Assembly: GCA_002917075.1 (NCBI GenBank)
Contig: NTMA01000028.1
Coordinates: forward strand, 369,873-433,872
Length of the DNA: 64,000 nucleotides
Direction of reading: 5' to 3'
From: Hawksworthiomyces lignivorus
Lineage: Eukaryota > Ascomycota > Sordariomycetes > Ophiostomatales > Ophiostomataceae
Shown here: positions 10,765-21,538 of the stretch, piece after piece
Layout of the letters: every line of letters begins with the position of its first letter
How positions within the stretch are numbered: position 1 is the first letter of the stretch
Position numbers and translations under genes: made by a program
The notes under the pieces: model-generated
What the model saw: only the letters and a program-made list of their open reading frames with translations
What the model was told of the DNA's origin: nothing
Database searches by the model: none

Positions 10765-11990
10765 ATTGACAGATGGTCAATTGAAAATGACTTAGAAGCG
10801 GATAAGCTAGGGTGTAGAACCGTCCTTTTTAAGCAACTGTGTGTAGACTCTTTCTTCCAATGTAAAGTTGATTTTTTTTTCCGAAGTAAAGCCTTCAGGT
10901 TTGACGCGCAACAATATATTTCTCGGAGGAGGCTCTGAATTTATACTTCGGCGTGTCGCCGCCTAGTGTAAATTCAACCTCTCGAAGATAGGTAGCCTGT
11001 GAAAGTAGCTACAGAAGTAGGAATTACCAAGAGAGCGTTAGGTTCTGTCTCGTGTCTCATGGGTGGTCCCTAAGCTAAACGTTGGCTTCAATGTCTTAGT
11101 AGAAACTTTCGAAACCATACATTACTATCTCAAAAACAAAAACCCCAAAACACAGAAAAATTCGCATTAACGAAGAATCGCTTGCGTATACCTTAGGTTT
11201 CCAGAGCCAAAGCGAACATTTCCAGTGGTTGTCGACAGAACCAGGCCCCCTTATCGTGGTCAGTCAGGGAACGAAAAGGTTCGTTTCAAATTTCATGATG
11301 CCTGTCGCATACCTGGTTGTATTATGTGGACGATAAAAATAAAGCCCCAGTCCTCGCTAGGAAAGTAAGCAAGATTTTATAGCAAGAGAGGATCTTCCCC
11401 GAGAAAGCGGTAAAGACATATGAGATATACTTACTTACCATACTCAATCAGCGTGGTAGCGGCCGTTCCTTTCTTGTTTGTTGCCGTCGACAGAGAATTG
11501 AGGGGTTATCCATGTTCTAATTCATCCGTCTTGCATGGGGTAGATCGTGATCATCGGCATGCGTGTACGTATGCATTTGTTTCACAACGCCCTTTGAAGC
11601 ATGTACACGCGCAATCTACACAATAGCCAGAGGTGTTAAAATAACCAGCAATATTTAATTATAGTTTTCATAAACAAAACATATAAAATTAGAAACGCTG
11701 TTGCTAGCAATTAAAAAAAGACAGCACAACTGGGACAACAGGGTTAAACATATACCATGTTCCACAGTCGAAACACTATCGAGACCTGACTTCCCCCCAA
11801 AGAACCAAAAGATTCTAGACGAAATTGCCGGTTAGAATTGCCTCCAGTGAAACCTTGATTTCCCAGCCTCTTCCCACGAAAGCCTCATGCACATCTTCCC
11901 AAGATCCGGTCTTCCTTTTTTATATCCCAGTTGATCGAGTGTGATCTGGCGATCCGGGTTAGTCTGCTAATAATAGCCAAGATGACTCTG
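10765..11990. other. Intergenic region, promoter side of the GPI-protein gene
   Basis: No convincing coding sequence was found. The first few hundred bases are the upstream region of the GPI-protein gene. The short open frames here have no recognisable character. Confidence 0.5.
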
Positions 11991-11999
11991 TTTATAACT

Positions 12000-12805
12000 T
12001 TACAGTATTAACAGAAGTCTTCTTCAATTTGACCGCCATCTAGCCGTGCAGATGTTTATTTCGTGCCCTGGTTGCAACTCTTTCATGTTAACAGTGATGG
12101 TCATGAACCAACTAGAGACCCAAATGCCAAAACTGTTGCTTTTGGACATCTCATGAGATTGAATTGCTATTTAGATTTCGGTATGCCCTCCAGACCTGAC
12201 GGAAGAAGGAAATTAGGATAAGAACCAAGAAGCGCCAGCACATCTGCAATATTGGTCCCTTTCGGAAGCTTGTCGGCAAGAACGAGGGTGCGTCGTGTCT
12301 CTAGTATCAACCGACTCCACTAATTGCTCCAAGTCGGCACCAACAATTATTTAATCCCGTAGAATACAGTCCCATATAGTGGTTATAGTTGGAAATCTTG
12401 TCTTCGACAAGTAGCAGCCAGGGGCGAAATACATTCATTAGCTTCAGTATCGAAAGCGAATATGCTATTGACCTCGCCTATAGCATCCAAAGCACGCAGA
12501 GAAAATCATTGCAGTCTATAATTTTACATATCGGATGATAAGAGATTTTCATGCCCAGGCCTATTACATTATACATCAATTTGGGGATCCATAGAGACGG
12601 GGAGAAAAGCCATACTATGGGTACCGAATATCATATCAACTAAATCACCAAAGTTGCTATCAACGCCTTCAATTTCTAGAATCCTGTAATAAGAAACGTC
12701 ATATTCTCTCGCATCCTATCAAACGTCGACGCCGGCCTCTCGACATCCCATTCAATAGCGGCCCCCCTTTCCCTCAGTTCTCTTATACCTGTACGAGCAC
12801 CTGCT
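12000..12805 (-). pseudogene. Decayed protein-coding relic, unidentified family
   Basis: Read on the - strand, this stretch contains coding-like blocks broken by stops and frame changes. Near 12,770-12,680 one frame reads GAAIEWDVERPASTFDRMRE and then meets a TAG. A shift of one base restores a stop-free block (YRILEIEGVDSNFGDLVDMI, then FGTHSMAFLPVSMDPQ) down to about 12,575. Further down come ALDAIGEVNSIFAFDTEANE (about 12,490-12,430) and TLVLADKLPKGTNIADVLAL ending near 12,180. The blocks are collinear but lie in different frames with intervening stop codons and no good splice sites, so this looks like an inactivated gene rather than an intron-rich one. I do not recognise the family. Confidence 0.55.
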
Positions 12806-14129
12806 GCGGCATAATGAGATGGCCTAACGAGGGATAAAATATGTACTTAATTACGGTATACGTTACTGCCCAAGCATACTCCGTACTATTACGTACATTA
12901 CTTAGTACCGCCTGCATGTTGTCGTAAGTCGCTATAAGATGACTACGTTCTGGATCCGTTCGCCGCAACAGAGCGATCAGATAACGTGGTCTCTTGTAAA
13001 CTGCTTTCCCAAGCATGCTTTCTTTTACTTGAATTATATCGCTAGCCTATATTTTCTGTGCTACTCGAAGCAAAGCTCCTTGCATTGGCTCCGGGTTAAA
13101 ATTGTATGACAAGTCTTATGGAGATATACAATTTTAATGCAACAACAAAAATTTCTGGCCAACAGTATCGTTATAGTTCACATCAAGGGCTATTGCGATA
13201 TCAGCAGTGTGACAAAGATATTATTATTGCCGTTGCCATGTGCACATAGTCATATCTAATTATACAAACTGGACGAAGAATTCGGGTAGTGGCGCAAATG
13301 CCTTGGAGTTCACTCGTGGCTTCGAATAGGATAAGGGTGCTTTTCTAAAAACAGCGAGCACACCACTGCTTTAGACAAAGATTTAGTTTTGAACCTGCGT
13401 TGTGAATTTTTGTATGCAGCTGGGGTAGATGAATTACGAGAAATCCCCTCTGCGGAAGCGTGGATACTTTTTGCCAAATGATGGAAGTGAGGAGAAGCTT
13501 GCAGCGATGCCTGCCAATTGCTCTTAAGTGTGCCATGTCGTGTAAGCAGACGCGAAGGGATGCATGTGTTGTATGTATGGTCCTGGGTTGGAAAGGGATA
13601 TAAGAAAAAGCGACACTAGGGTAATGCAATCCTCTATGAAGTGCACGATTGCTATTTCTTCTCGACGTCACAACTTCCGTGCGGTCTTCATACTGCATCG
13701 CAATCATCTTTGGGCTGCCAAGAAAAAGCACTTTGTGTCGCCATGCTTCGGCATTGCCTTGTTCCGTGCAGACGAAGCTGTATCTCTTGCAGATAACTTC
13801 ACTCGCTCTCAAACACAAGATGTCTCCATGTTTCTAACGATTCCCCAAGGCGAGTATCGTATCCATCGGGGCTCGGAAGCCACATGCGCACAACTCTGGG
13901 AAGCCGACGACTGAACCAAGCAACTATTATAAGATGTAGTTTGGCTATTGATGGCGGAGATCAACGAGAGTATCATCCTTAACGCTCTCGACCTCTAGAG
14001 CTATATATTTCCTAAGGCCTCTCAAAATCGTATATCAACTGCTTCTTCTTTCTCCCCCTTGTCCCTTCTCAATGTTTCTTTCTCTTTAACTTTCATCCCC
14101 CTCCGACTCACCCCTAGTCGTCTCTCTCC
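12806..14129. other. Intergenic region
   Basis: There are open frames of 116-157 codons on both strands around 13.35-13.91 kb, but they overlap each other antiparallel and show no domain, signal or conserved-looking block. I call no gene. The right part (13.9-14.1 kb) is pyrimidine-rich and lies just past the 3' end of EMC5. Confidence 0.45.
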
Positions 14130-14648
14130 TTATTTTTCACCCTCACTCCGTCTTACCCAATCCTCAAAGTCCTTTCTCTGTCCACGAATGTCGATGAAAC
14201 CTGGTCTCATCTCCAGAAAGCGAAATGGATTTCCAATATAGCTTTCGTCTACCTTGCCCTCCATAGCCATCACTTCTTTTCTACCCCCCCGTTCGATTTT
14301 CCCTGCCCAGATGTGCCACTGGATAGGCTTAAGGTGTTGTGTTCTTAGTATAAGGCCCAAGCTGGTGAAAACTAGGGCCAGTATTGTTTCGATAACAATA
14401 TCGACTGGCAACGTAGAGGATGTTGTCTGCGAGTTCGAAATGGGCCGAAACGACTGGAAAGTGGTGAATTCGCGTGCAGAGTAGCAACTTATTGAAGGGA
14501 ATCCAGCCTTGATGTTAGCTTCCACAAAGAAGACGTCTGGTCTACCAGAGATAGATTGACGCGAGGGTAGTTTGTTTCTTAGGTGGACCTACGTGTGGGC
14601 AAGCAGTATTAGGCCAAGGGTCGTAGCAAGGTTGGAAATCCAGGCCAT
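14130..14648 (-). CDS. emc5: ER membrane protein complex subunit 5 (EMC5 / MMgT family)
   Basis: Two-exon model: 14648-14593 and 14487-14130, 137 residues. EMC5 is a small two-TM core subunit of the ER membrane complex, which inserts tail-anchored and multipass proteins; the animal family was first named membrane magnesium transporter. Exon 1 encodes the first membrane segment (MAWISNLATTLGLILLAHT). The splice joins it to CYSAREFTTF, as in relatives. The second membrane segment is near LPVDIVIETILALVFTSLGL. Conserved cytosolic blocks follow: LKPIQWHIWAGKIER, then NPFRFLEMRPGFIDIRGQR and KDFEDW. The intron is 105 nt with a GTAGGT donor, a GCTAAC branch point and an AAG acceptor. The exon 1 reading extends upstream without an ATG in a better position, so the ATG at 14648 fits the family start. 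Confidence 0.88.
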
Positions 14649-16311
14649 GATGAAACCTAACAAATCTGCATCGCCAGAAGGTAAAGAAAGGACAGGGAAA
14701 CGAGGCGCTCGCGTTTTGCGTGAGGAACGGTAGGTATGAGAGACGCTTGAGGTTGATCGAGCTGAGGCTTGATTTCTTTGCTGCGGAGCCATCGCCACGT
14801 GAAGACATGAATTGAGGCGCGTTACGAGGTAGACGCCGCTTAATCTTAATCACATGATATGTATTGTTATTATTACTTAATATATTTACAGGCGCCAAAT
14901 ACTGTCGAATTTGTGGAGAATTACGGAGTACGGAGTACGAGTACACAAGAGGCTCTTTCTGATTGACCTAGGGCTAGTTCTGCCTTCTAATTACTAGCTT
15001 TCACCAACTGAACTTAGTAGTACAGATTTTATCAAAGAATGCATACGATGATACTGTATAGAGTACATACCTTAGAAAACTCGCGGGCTGCTTAAGTGGA
15101 TAAAAAGACGAGCATGATTAGAAAACGTTTATTACTTCCTCGCATGTGCTTGTTATTATGCCCCTCCTGACTTACAGGAAGGCAACCGCTAAAGGTCATG
15201 TTAATAGAGCGCTCCACACAAGGCTGGGCCAGCCAACGGAATCTTGAAATCTCCAATTTTGCTCAAACAAAGATTTTTGGTTAGCCCTTAGCGCAACTGT
15301 ACCCCTGAACAAAGGTTTCTTTCTTTTCAAATTCAAAGAAAATTATGTGGTAGCGACCGTTTTGATTCGACAAGAACACGTCTTATGAGCCAGACCTTCT
15401 CCATAGAGCACAGCAGCTGTCTTATTTTAAGGCATATATACGTCAACCGCGTTCTCGGCGTGGATAAGTCCTATCAAGGCAGACGCCGTCAAAAGTTGGA
15501 ATCCGATTTGCTCTATTATCGACTATGGCAACTCCAATTTATCCTCTTCTTGGGACATCGTACATAGAATGCAAGGGTTTAATGTGCCACGTAGAGGAGA
15601 CAACCATGATGTGGGAAAGTAGGAGAGGATATGCGCATATGAAAGCAGATTTAATGATGCGAGCTCGCTAACAGCAAAACAGGCTAACATGGCTCTATGC
15701 CTAGTTTCGACTATATTTCCTTATCTTGGAAAGCTTCACCCAGAGCAGAATGCATAGCAAAGAAAATATTAGGAGAAACAGCAACCGGAACTATTTTGTC
15801 GGATGTTGGAGAGATAGAACGCGGAATTCACGGCGAAAGACCTCACAGCTGGCTGAGATAACGTCGAGGAAGGTTTATATGCATACAAACACTGCATCGG
15901 TATGAACTCAAAATGAAAATTGTCTAACTAGGACATGAATGGGGAAGAAAAAATTAGGTGAGAAGGTCGGAAAGGCGGAACGGAAACAAGCCTGAAAGCA
16001 AAGGAGACACGAAATTTGAAACCAGGACGGCAAGCATATGGGAAACGCAAACAGGAAAAACGGCGGCTCTTAGTGAACTCTGACTAGTAAGCAGACAAAC
16101 CGATCGATAAATTCGTAAACTGACAAAGAATTAGGGCCGACGAGGAACAGACAATCTCCGTGTGGTTCTCTATTAACCAAGATCAACACACCAGAGAAAA
16201 ATAACTTTTGGACATGAATAGCCAATAAAGGCCTCCGAGCCAATGTGCATCTATCGACTGACTGCGTTTGGCTTCCGATAAGTTCGGCTGCGCCTTCCTC
16301 AATTCCCTTAT
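14649..16311. other. Intergenic region between EMC5 and the HMG-box gene
   Basis: About 1.7 kb lies upstream of EMC5 and downstream of the HMG-box gene, both on the - strand. It contains a short tandem CGGAGTA repeat at about 14,925-14,940. No gene or structured RNA was recognised. Confidence 0.5.
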
Positions 16312-18117
16312 TCATGCCTCTCCTATTTGATGCCAATCATCACCATCATTGGAAGGGGCAACTCTCCAGCTCTGGTCGTCTCCGCGAAGATATTGCAGAT
16401 TGGTATCTTGAACAAAAGCCTCGTCAATCTCAAAGTATGGACCCGTATATAACTCGGAATCCGCGCCGGCGGGCAGACCAGTCGGCCAATGAGATTGGTT
16501 CAAGTGAGCAGTGGGAAGAAGAGTGTTCGATAGGTCGTACTGCGGCATACTGTCTCTGGTCATAAGTGAAGGATCGATTTGTTGTCCCAAACCAACGGCA
16601 CTTTGAAGAGCGTGAGGATGAGCCTGGGATGGCACTCCGCTAAGTGGCTGTGGTGCAATAGATGTGCTGTGTGGATAATGGCCTCCTATACCAAGGTTCT
16701 GGCGACCTTCGGGGTGATGGGTCTCAGCGAAATCAGTACTTTGCTGTGAAGTATTTGGAAGGGCCATGCCTTCGAGCCGTTGCTGGTGGCCTGTTGGTAC
16801 CTGACGATAATGATGCATCCGACCGCTCATCAGCTCGTTGGTATCGTATGGCGTTGTTACGTCACTAGCCAGGTTTGGCACATTTTGGACTGCTCTGTGG
16901 CGAAATGAAGAAAATGCTGTTATCCCTGCAACGTGTGCTGGCGCATACGAGTGCAGGTATGGAGCACCGCAAGGGTCTTCCATCGGAGTTCTGCTTGCGG
17001 CACGGTATGCTGATTCGATGTGGCTGGAACTATTCCATTCTGGATCTACTAAATCGGAGTCGTCTTCAAGACCTTCCTTACCCTTCTTGCGGGGTTTGGA
17101 CGGAGTAAACTTGTACTCGGGGTGTGCTTTACGGTGGTTGTCCCTCTCAATCACGGCCCAGTCATTGAATTGTCGACGTACACTGTCAGGCTCCATAGAC
17201 CAACTTTGGCCGCACACTTTAGAGACGACTTGGTGGTTAGATTGCTGTGCCCACTTCTTCGCTCGATCTTGATATGCCTTCCGGTATAGCATGAATGCGT
17301 TCATAGCGCGCTTAACTTTTCCAGGCGCCTTGCCTCGGTCGACCTCTTGACGGCGTTCGTCTATAGGCCGACGTACATATGCATCGATATCTACAAACGG
17401 CATATCCCAATCCTTAGTCAAGATGCTGAGTGGCTTATCGATTGTATTTGGGCCGCTGCTGTTTGTTTTTGCGGCCTTTTCTTTTCTTGCCGTAGGTGGA
17501 GAAGTTGACAGAGAGGATGCGTTTTTTTTCTGTAGGGAGCTTTTTTCTACCCGCCCTGATTTGACGGCAAGAATCTTTGCTCCTTGCGTCGCCTTCATGG
17601 TCCCAACTACTCCAGGAATATCTATATTACCGGATATTTGTTGCGATGGAGTGGGCGGCGACGCTTCAGGGGTGTTCAGATTATATGTCTAGAAGCCCAT
17701 GGTTAGCGGGTATACGAGTGTTTGCGCGCCTGTGAATGTTTGTGTATCATGGACCAGATCATATTTCCATCCTTATGACCACTTACTTGTGCAGAAGGAC
17801 CATGGCCGATCTCATAGGCGCCGGAGTCGTCAATAGGGTGGTTGTTGGGATAGCTGAAGGGCAGCCCATGATGCGACTGTCTGTAGGCCATACTATAGCC
17901 TGGGTATTGATTCTAACCCTGGGGGGTCTGAGTGTTGTTTTAGGAAAAGATATCCAGAAATGAGCGCTTGATGTCTTCTGATGGCGTGGCCAGATACTGA
18001 CGACTCAGTGCGATATCTCAATGCTTTGGAAGCGGATCGGAACCAGCGGAAAAGCTTTCGAGATTGGACGGAATCGAAGTCGACAGAATAGCGTTCCCCA
18101 TTGAAAGAATAAGGCAC
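16312..18117 (-). CDS. HMG-box (MATA_HMG-like) transcription factor
   Basis: Three-exon model: 18117-17998, 17912-17787 and 17688-16312, 540 residues. The last junction is well supported by a GTAAGT donor, a GCTAAC branch point, frame continuity, and the Pro/Ser-rich text TYNLNTPEASPPTP continuing in frame. The first junction (GTATCT donor, GGTTAG acceptor) is plausible. If it is wrong, translation could start at the ATG at 17891. The HMG box is at about residues 205-280 and includes KVKRAMNAFMLYRKAYQDRA, VSKVCGQSW and FNDWAVIERDNHRKAHPEYK, followed by a basic nuclear-localisation-type tail (KPRKKGKEG). This type of box binds and bends DNA at specific sites and occurs in fungal mating and development regulators. 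The gene stands alone, not in a mating-type locus context: no APN2 or SLA2 neighbour is seen. The remaining 250 residues are low-complexity. Ortholog identity is not assigned. Confidence 0.85.
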
Positions 18118-21100
18118 AGCTAGAGAGCAAGCTGCGCGGGTGTCTTTCCAGGCTCTATTTCTTGTTGGCTTTACTTCTTGTTTGCTGTTTCTGAGCTGAG
18201 ACGAAATGGTGGGGAGACGAAGAAAGGGAAGAGGGAATAGAAATGCGTCTCTAAGGAAGGGAAGTGATGAGAAAACGATGACGAAGGAGAAATGGATGGA
18301 TACAATCGAGGTGGTGCGATGTCCTCTAGGGGCCAGTTCGGCAAACGGTAAGAGGCTACAGTAAGGACGCTCTTGAGTATTGAATGGACCGACCAGAGCT
18401 GCTTTCTGGATTAGAGCAACTGTGACGATTTAGGGCGAGGGTGACAAGAGCAGTTGTAGCGTTGCGGCGTCTCGTCTGCTAGCCACATACCTAGATTTGA
18501 GTGGTAGATGCCATAAAAAAACAGCTGGGAAGAAAGTGGAAGTACCGAGAAGGGGTAGAGGTGGCGAACAGACGCTTCCGGCACTTTGGTCTTGTGTATG
18601 TGGTAAGTGACGATGTAGGGAAGAAGAGGTGGCGTTGAAAAGGGAACCAAAAAGAAAAGCAGTTGTGGGGATAGGAGAATGACGGGCTCGTTCGTCTGCG
18701 ACTGCGTCTGCGTGTGCCTTCTGCCGTCGTTCGCCAGTATCTTGGCTAGGATATCAAGCTTGAGTAGCTTTTGCCATCTGTTCTCTTCTTCTCCTCTTCT
18801 TTTTTTATTCGTCTCGCTTCTTTCTGTTCTTATTTTTTCGGCCTCCTAATTTTTTTCTTTTTCTTTTTGGGTTGTTTCTGTCCTTCTCTTTCCGTTGGTC
18901 ACCTCCCCGGATCTGGCACACGGCCGGTAGCTGCGCTCCGTAAGCGAACTTGTGTAGTTCCTTAGATCGACAAACCTGGTCGTACTATTTTCGTCTTCTG
19001 AATTGCCTGTCAGTCAGTATCCAATAAGGCTTGCCGATGAGAGAACTGTCTCTTGCTAGATATGGGGAGGTGCGGCTTTGGGCGTATGACTTACCGGTAG
19101 TGTTAGTGGATGTCTTCCTGTAGTGGAGCCTTTGTAGGCGTTCTTTGTGGAGCCTGCTTCCTTCTCCAGAGCCTTCCTCAGATGTGTGCAGTCTCTACGC
19201 CACAGATTCTAGAGCTAGCTGTCTATCTAATGTCTTGTTTATCTTAATATCTTACATACAACATAGACAGGTTTCTCTCTTGATAAGTTTTTAGTTCCCT
19301 CTTGTCTGCTATCCTTCGTCATCGTTAAGATCTTGAAAAGACTTAGATAGTAACCAATATATGTACGTCCTTCTAGCTTGTCCCACTTCTACGGTTCTCC
19401 TCTCCTTTCCAGGTGCTCTTGTATGCTATCCTCCCTTTCTCCGCATTCGCTGGTTTCAACAAACCATCATCTTATACATCCTGTCGTTGTGGAAAAAAAA
19501 AGGTCAACCTCCTTCCATTTTCTTTATTCCCCTTTCCATATTTCTATATTGGGGTTGTCTTTTCTCGTTGGTCCTCTTCTCCCTCGTTGGGCTGCAGCCT
19601 CAGCTAATGCACGACTAACACCTTGTCGTTGCCGTTTTCGGCGTTACAACAAACAGCTACTAACACGCAAAGTCCGTCCCCGTATTAATGCTCCATACTC
19701 ATCTACCTGAATCTGGGGACCCACAAGCCACATGCACCTTAGTCTGTACCGCTGGTTGCAGGCACTCTAACAAACTCACGAAAACCCATCAGCGGTAATA
19801 ATGCCCATCACTACTGCCGGAAATGGCTCGCTTGTCTTGCCTGTTTGCCGTCGAAGTGCTTGTGGTTCTTCCGCTTGCTGCATTATGCCCAATGTTTTAT
19901 GTATTTCCTTTTCATTCTTTGTCCTTTCTTCTTCATAACCGATTTTCCATTTCCCTTCTTCGTATCCGTTCATAGCGCCGCACAGTTTCTGAAAACCGGC
20001 TTGCCTTTTGCTTTCTCATGATGTTTCCCTCATCTAGTCTACCTTTGTGTCATGAAATTTTTTTAATACCCGGATCTATGTCTTGATCGAGCGTCTTCAT
20101 TTGTCATTCCTTCTGCCTTTCCTCCTTCTTTGGAACATTTTACATCCTTGTCTCCCTATCTTCTGCGTGCCGTAAGCCATCCTTCACTAACTTTGAATTA
20201 TCTCACGTCTCTGTGAGTTTCTGTCGTCCCTGTATTAACTTTCAGATAGACCAGCGTCCGCTCGCTGTTAATGGATCATAGGAAGGGCTAAGGCTTAACA
20301 AGTGTTAATGGCATTGCGTAGATACATTGGAGTAGTGCTTGATATATGCATAGAATGTGCATCGTGGGCAATATCAGAATAAAAGGTATACAGCAGTATT
20401 GCCAAGCCCAAATTCTAAAATCAAGAAATTGCGTTTAGTCATCCTACATCGGCCATTCTACGCAACTAGTAGAGGATTATGGAGCTGTCCTTGTTTTAGA
20501 GCTACAATGTTGCCTCTCTCTGTTTCCCAACAGACGACATCGGGACTATGGCAACCACAAATTTTATATTAGAATGAGGAGTATACGGGTGCTGTCCTTT
20601 CTCCCGTGACAATTGCTCTCTTTTGACCCCATGGTATGAATGACTACTGGAATGCAATCATTTACAGCTGAAAACGTCACGCCCGCTACATATCAGCACC
20701 GCATTGCATCTGAACACCTCTACATTCCAGAGCTTATTACCGTCTACTCTTTGTGTGTCCTTCCCTTTCGATAATCGGAGTTAAGCCTGGGTATGATCAC
20801 AATTCTTGCCCTGTGGGGTGGCAGCAATCCTAGCCTCTTTCATTCTTTCGTTGTCCTTCCTACCGTCCAGAGCCCGTAGGACGTTTAACAAAAGTCAAAG
20901 ACTCTTAATTGTGCAAGCAAATGAATCTCTGCTATAGGTTCCATCATTTTACTCTGATTCTGTACTAGTAATCGAATATGTTAGCTGGCTACTTGGCCGC
21001 AGTTTGTTAATGCATCGCCTAACTAATAGACACCAAGCCGTGAGAATTACAAAAATTTACTACTATACACAAACCTCAGCAACAGAGCTCTCTGCGTGGT

Positions 21101-21538
21101 GAAGAAGGCATCTGACGAAGGCTCACTTCGCACAAATCGACCTTATGTCTACGAGATGAACTAGATGCTATCTTCAAACCGTGCTGCTTGTATGGGAGTA
21201 GTAAAAAGGCTACCTTTGTCCATGCGTAGTGTCTGTCACACTTCCACCTCATGGCAAACTTTGTGATCGTAAGATGGTAAGATGATAGAGACCAGTGCTG
21301 TCATCATCGGACATATTGACATTATTGCCTCTATTAAAACATTTCAGTGTATGTTATATACTGCAGAACTATAGATAGTGGAAAAGCTACGTCCTGGACA
21401 AGATGCTAGTCCAACGAGCCTACCGTGATATGATAGTAGATAGCCACAAACTAAGCTGGCTACAACAAGACGGAAGAAGAAAATTAAAGACAATGCATCA
21501 CCGATAGAGCCTGGTGCTCACGTGTGTAGCTGCTCAAC
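18118..21538. promoter_or_regulatory. Long (3.4 kb) upstream region of the HMG-box gene
   Basis: This is the largest gap among the non-repetitive genes. Its left end is the 5' region of the HMG-box gene and its right end is the 3' side of the DDT-PHD gene. It has long pyrimidine-rich tracts on the + strand (18,770-18,900 and 19,330-19,600), so purine-rich on the strand of the HMG transcript. Several short ATG-initiated frames could act as upstream ORFs if the leader is long. No protein-coding gene or RNA gene was recognised. Confidence 0.5.

Noticed and set aside
13345..13914. Overlapping antiparallel open frames of 157 and 116 codons
   Set aside because: They are mirror readings of each other, with no domain, no conserved-looking block and no codon character.
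16312..18117. Interpretation of the HMG-box gene as the MAT1-2 mating-type locus
   Set aside because: The usual flanking genes of that locus are absent, the protein is longer than typical MAT1-2-1, and other HMG-box regulators fit equally well.
20750..20830. A sequence resembling part of 5S rRNA (CGGAGTTAAGCC near 20,777)
   Set aside because: The rest of the 5S secondary structure and the internal promoter boxes are not recognisable.
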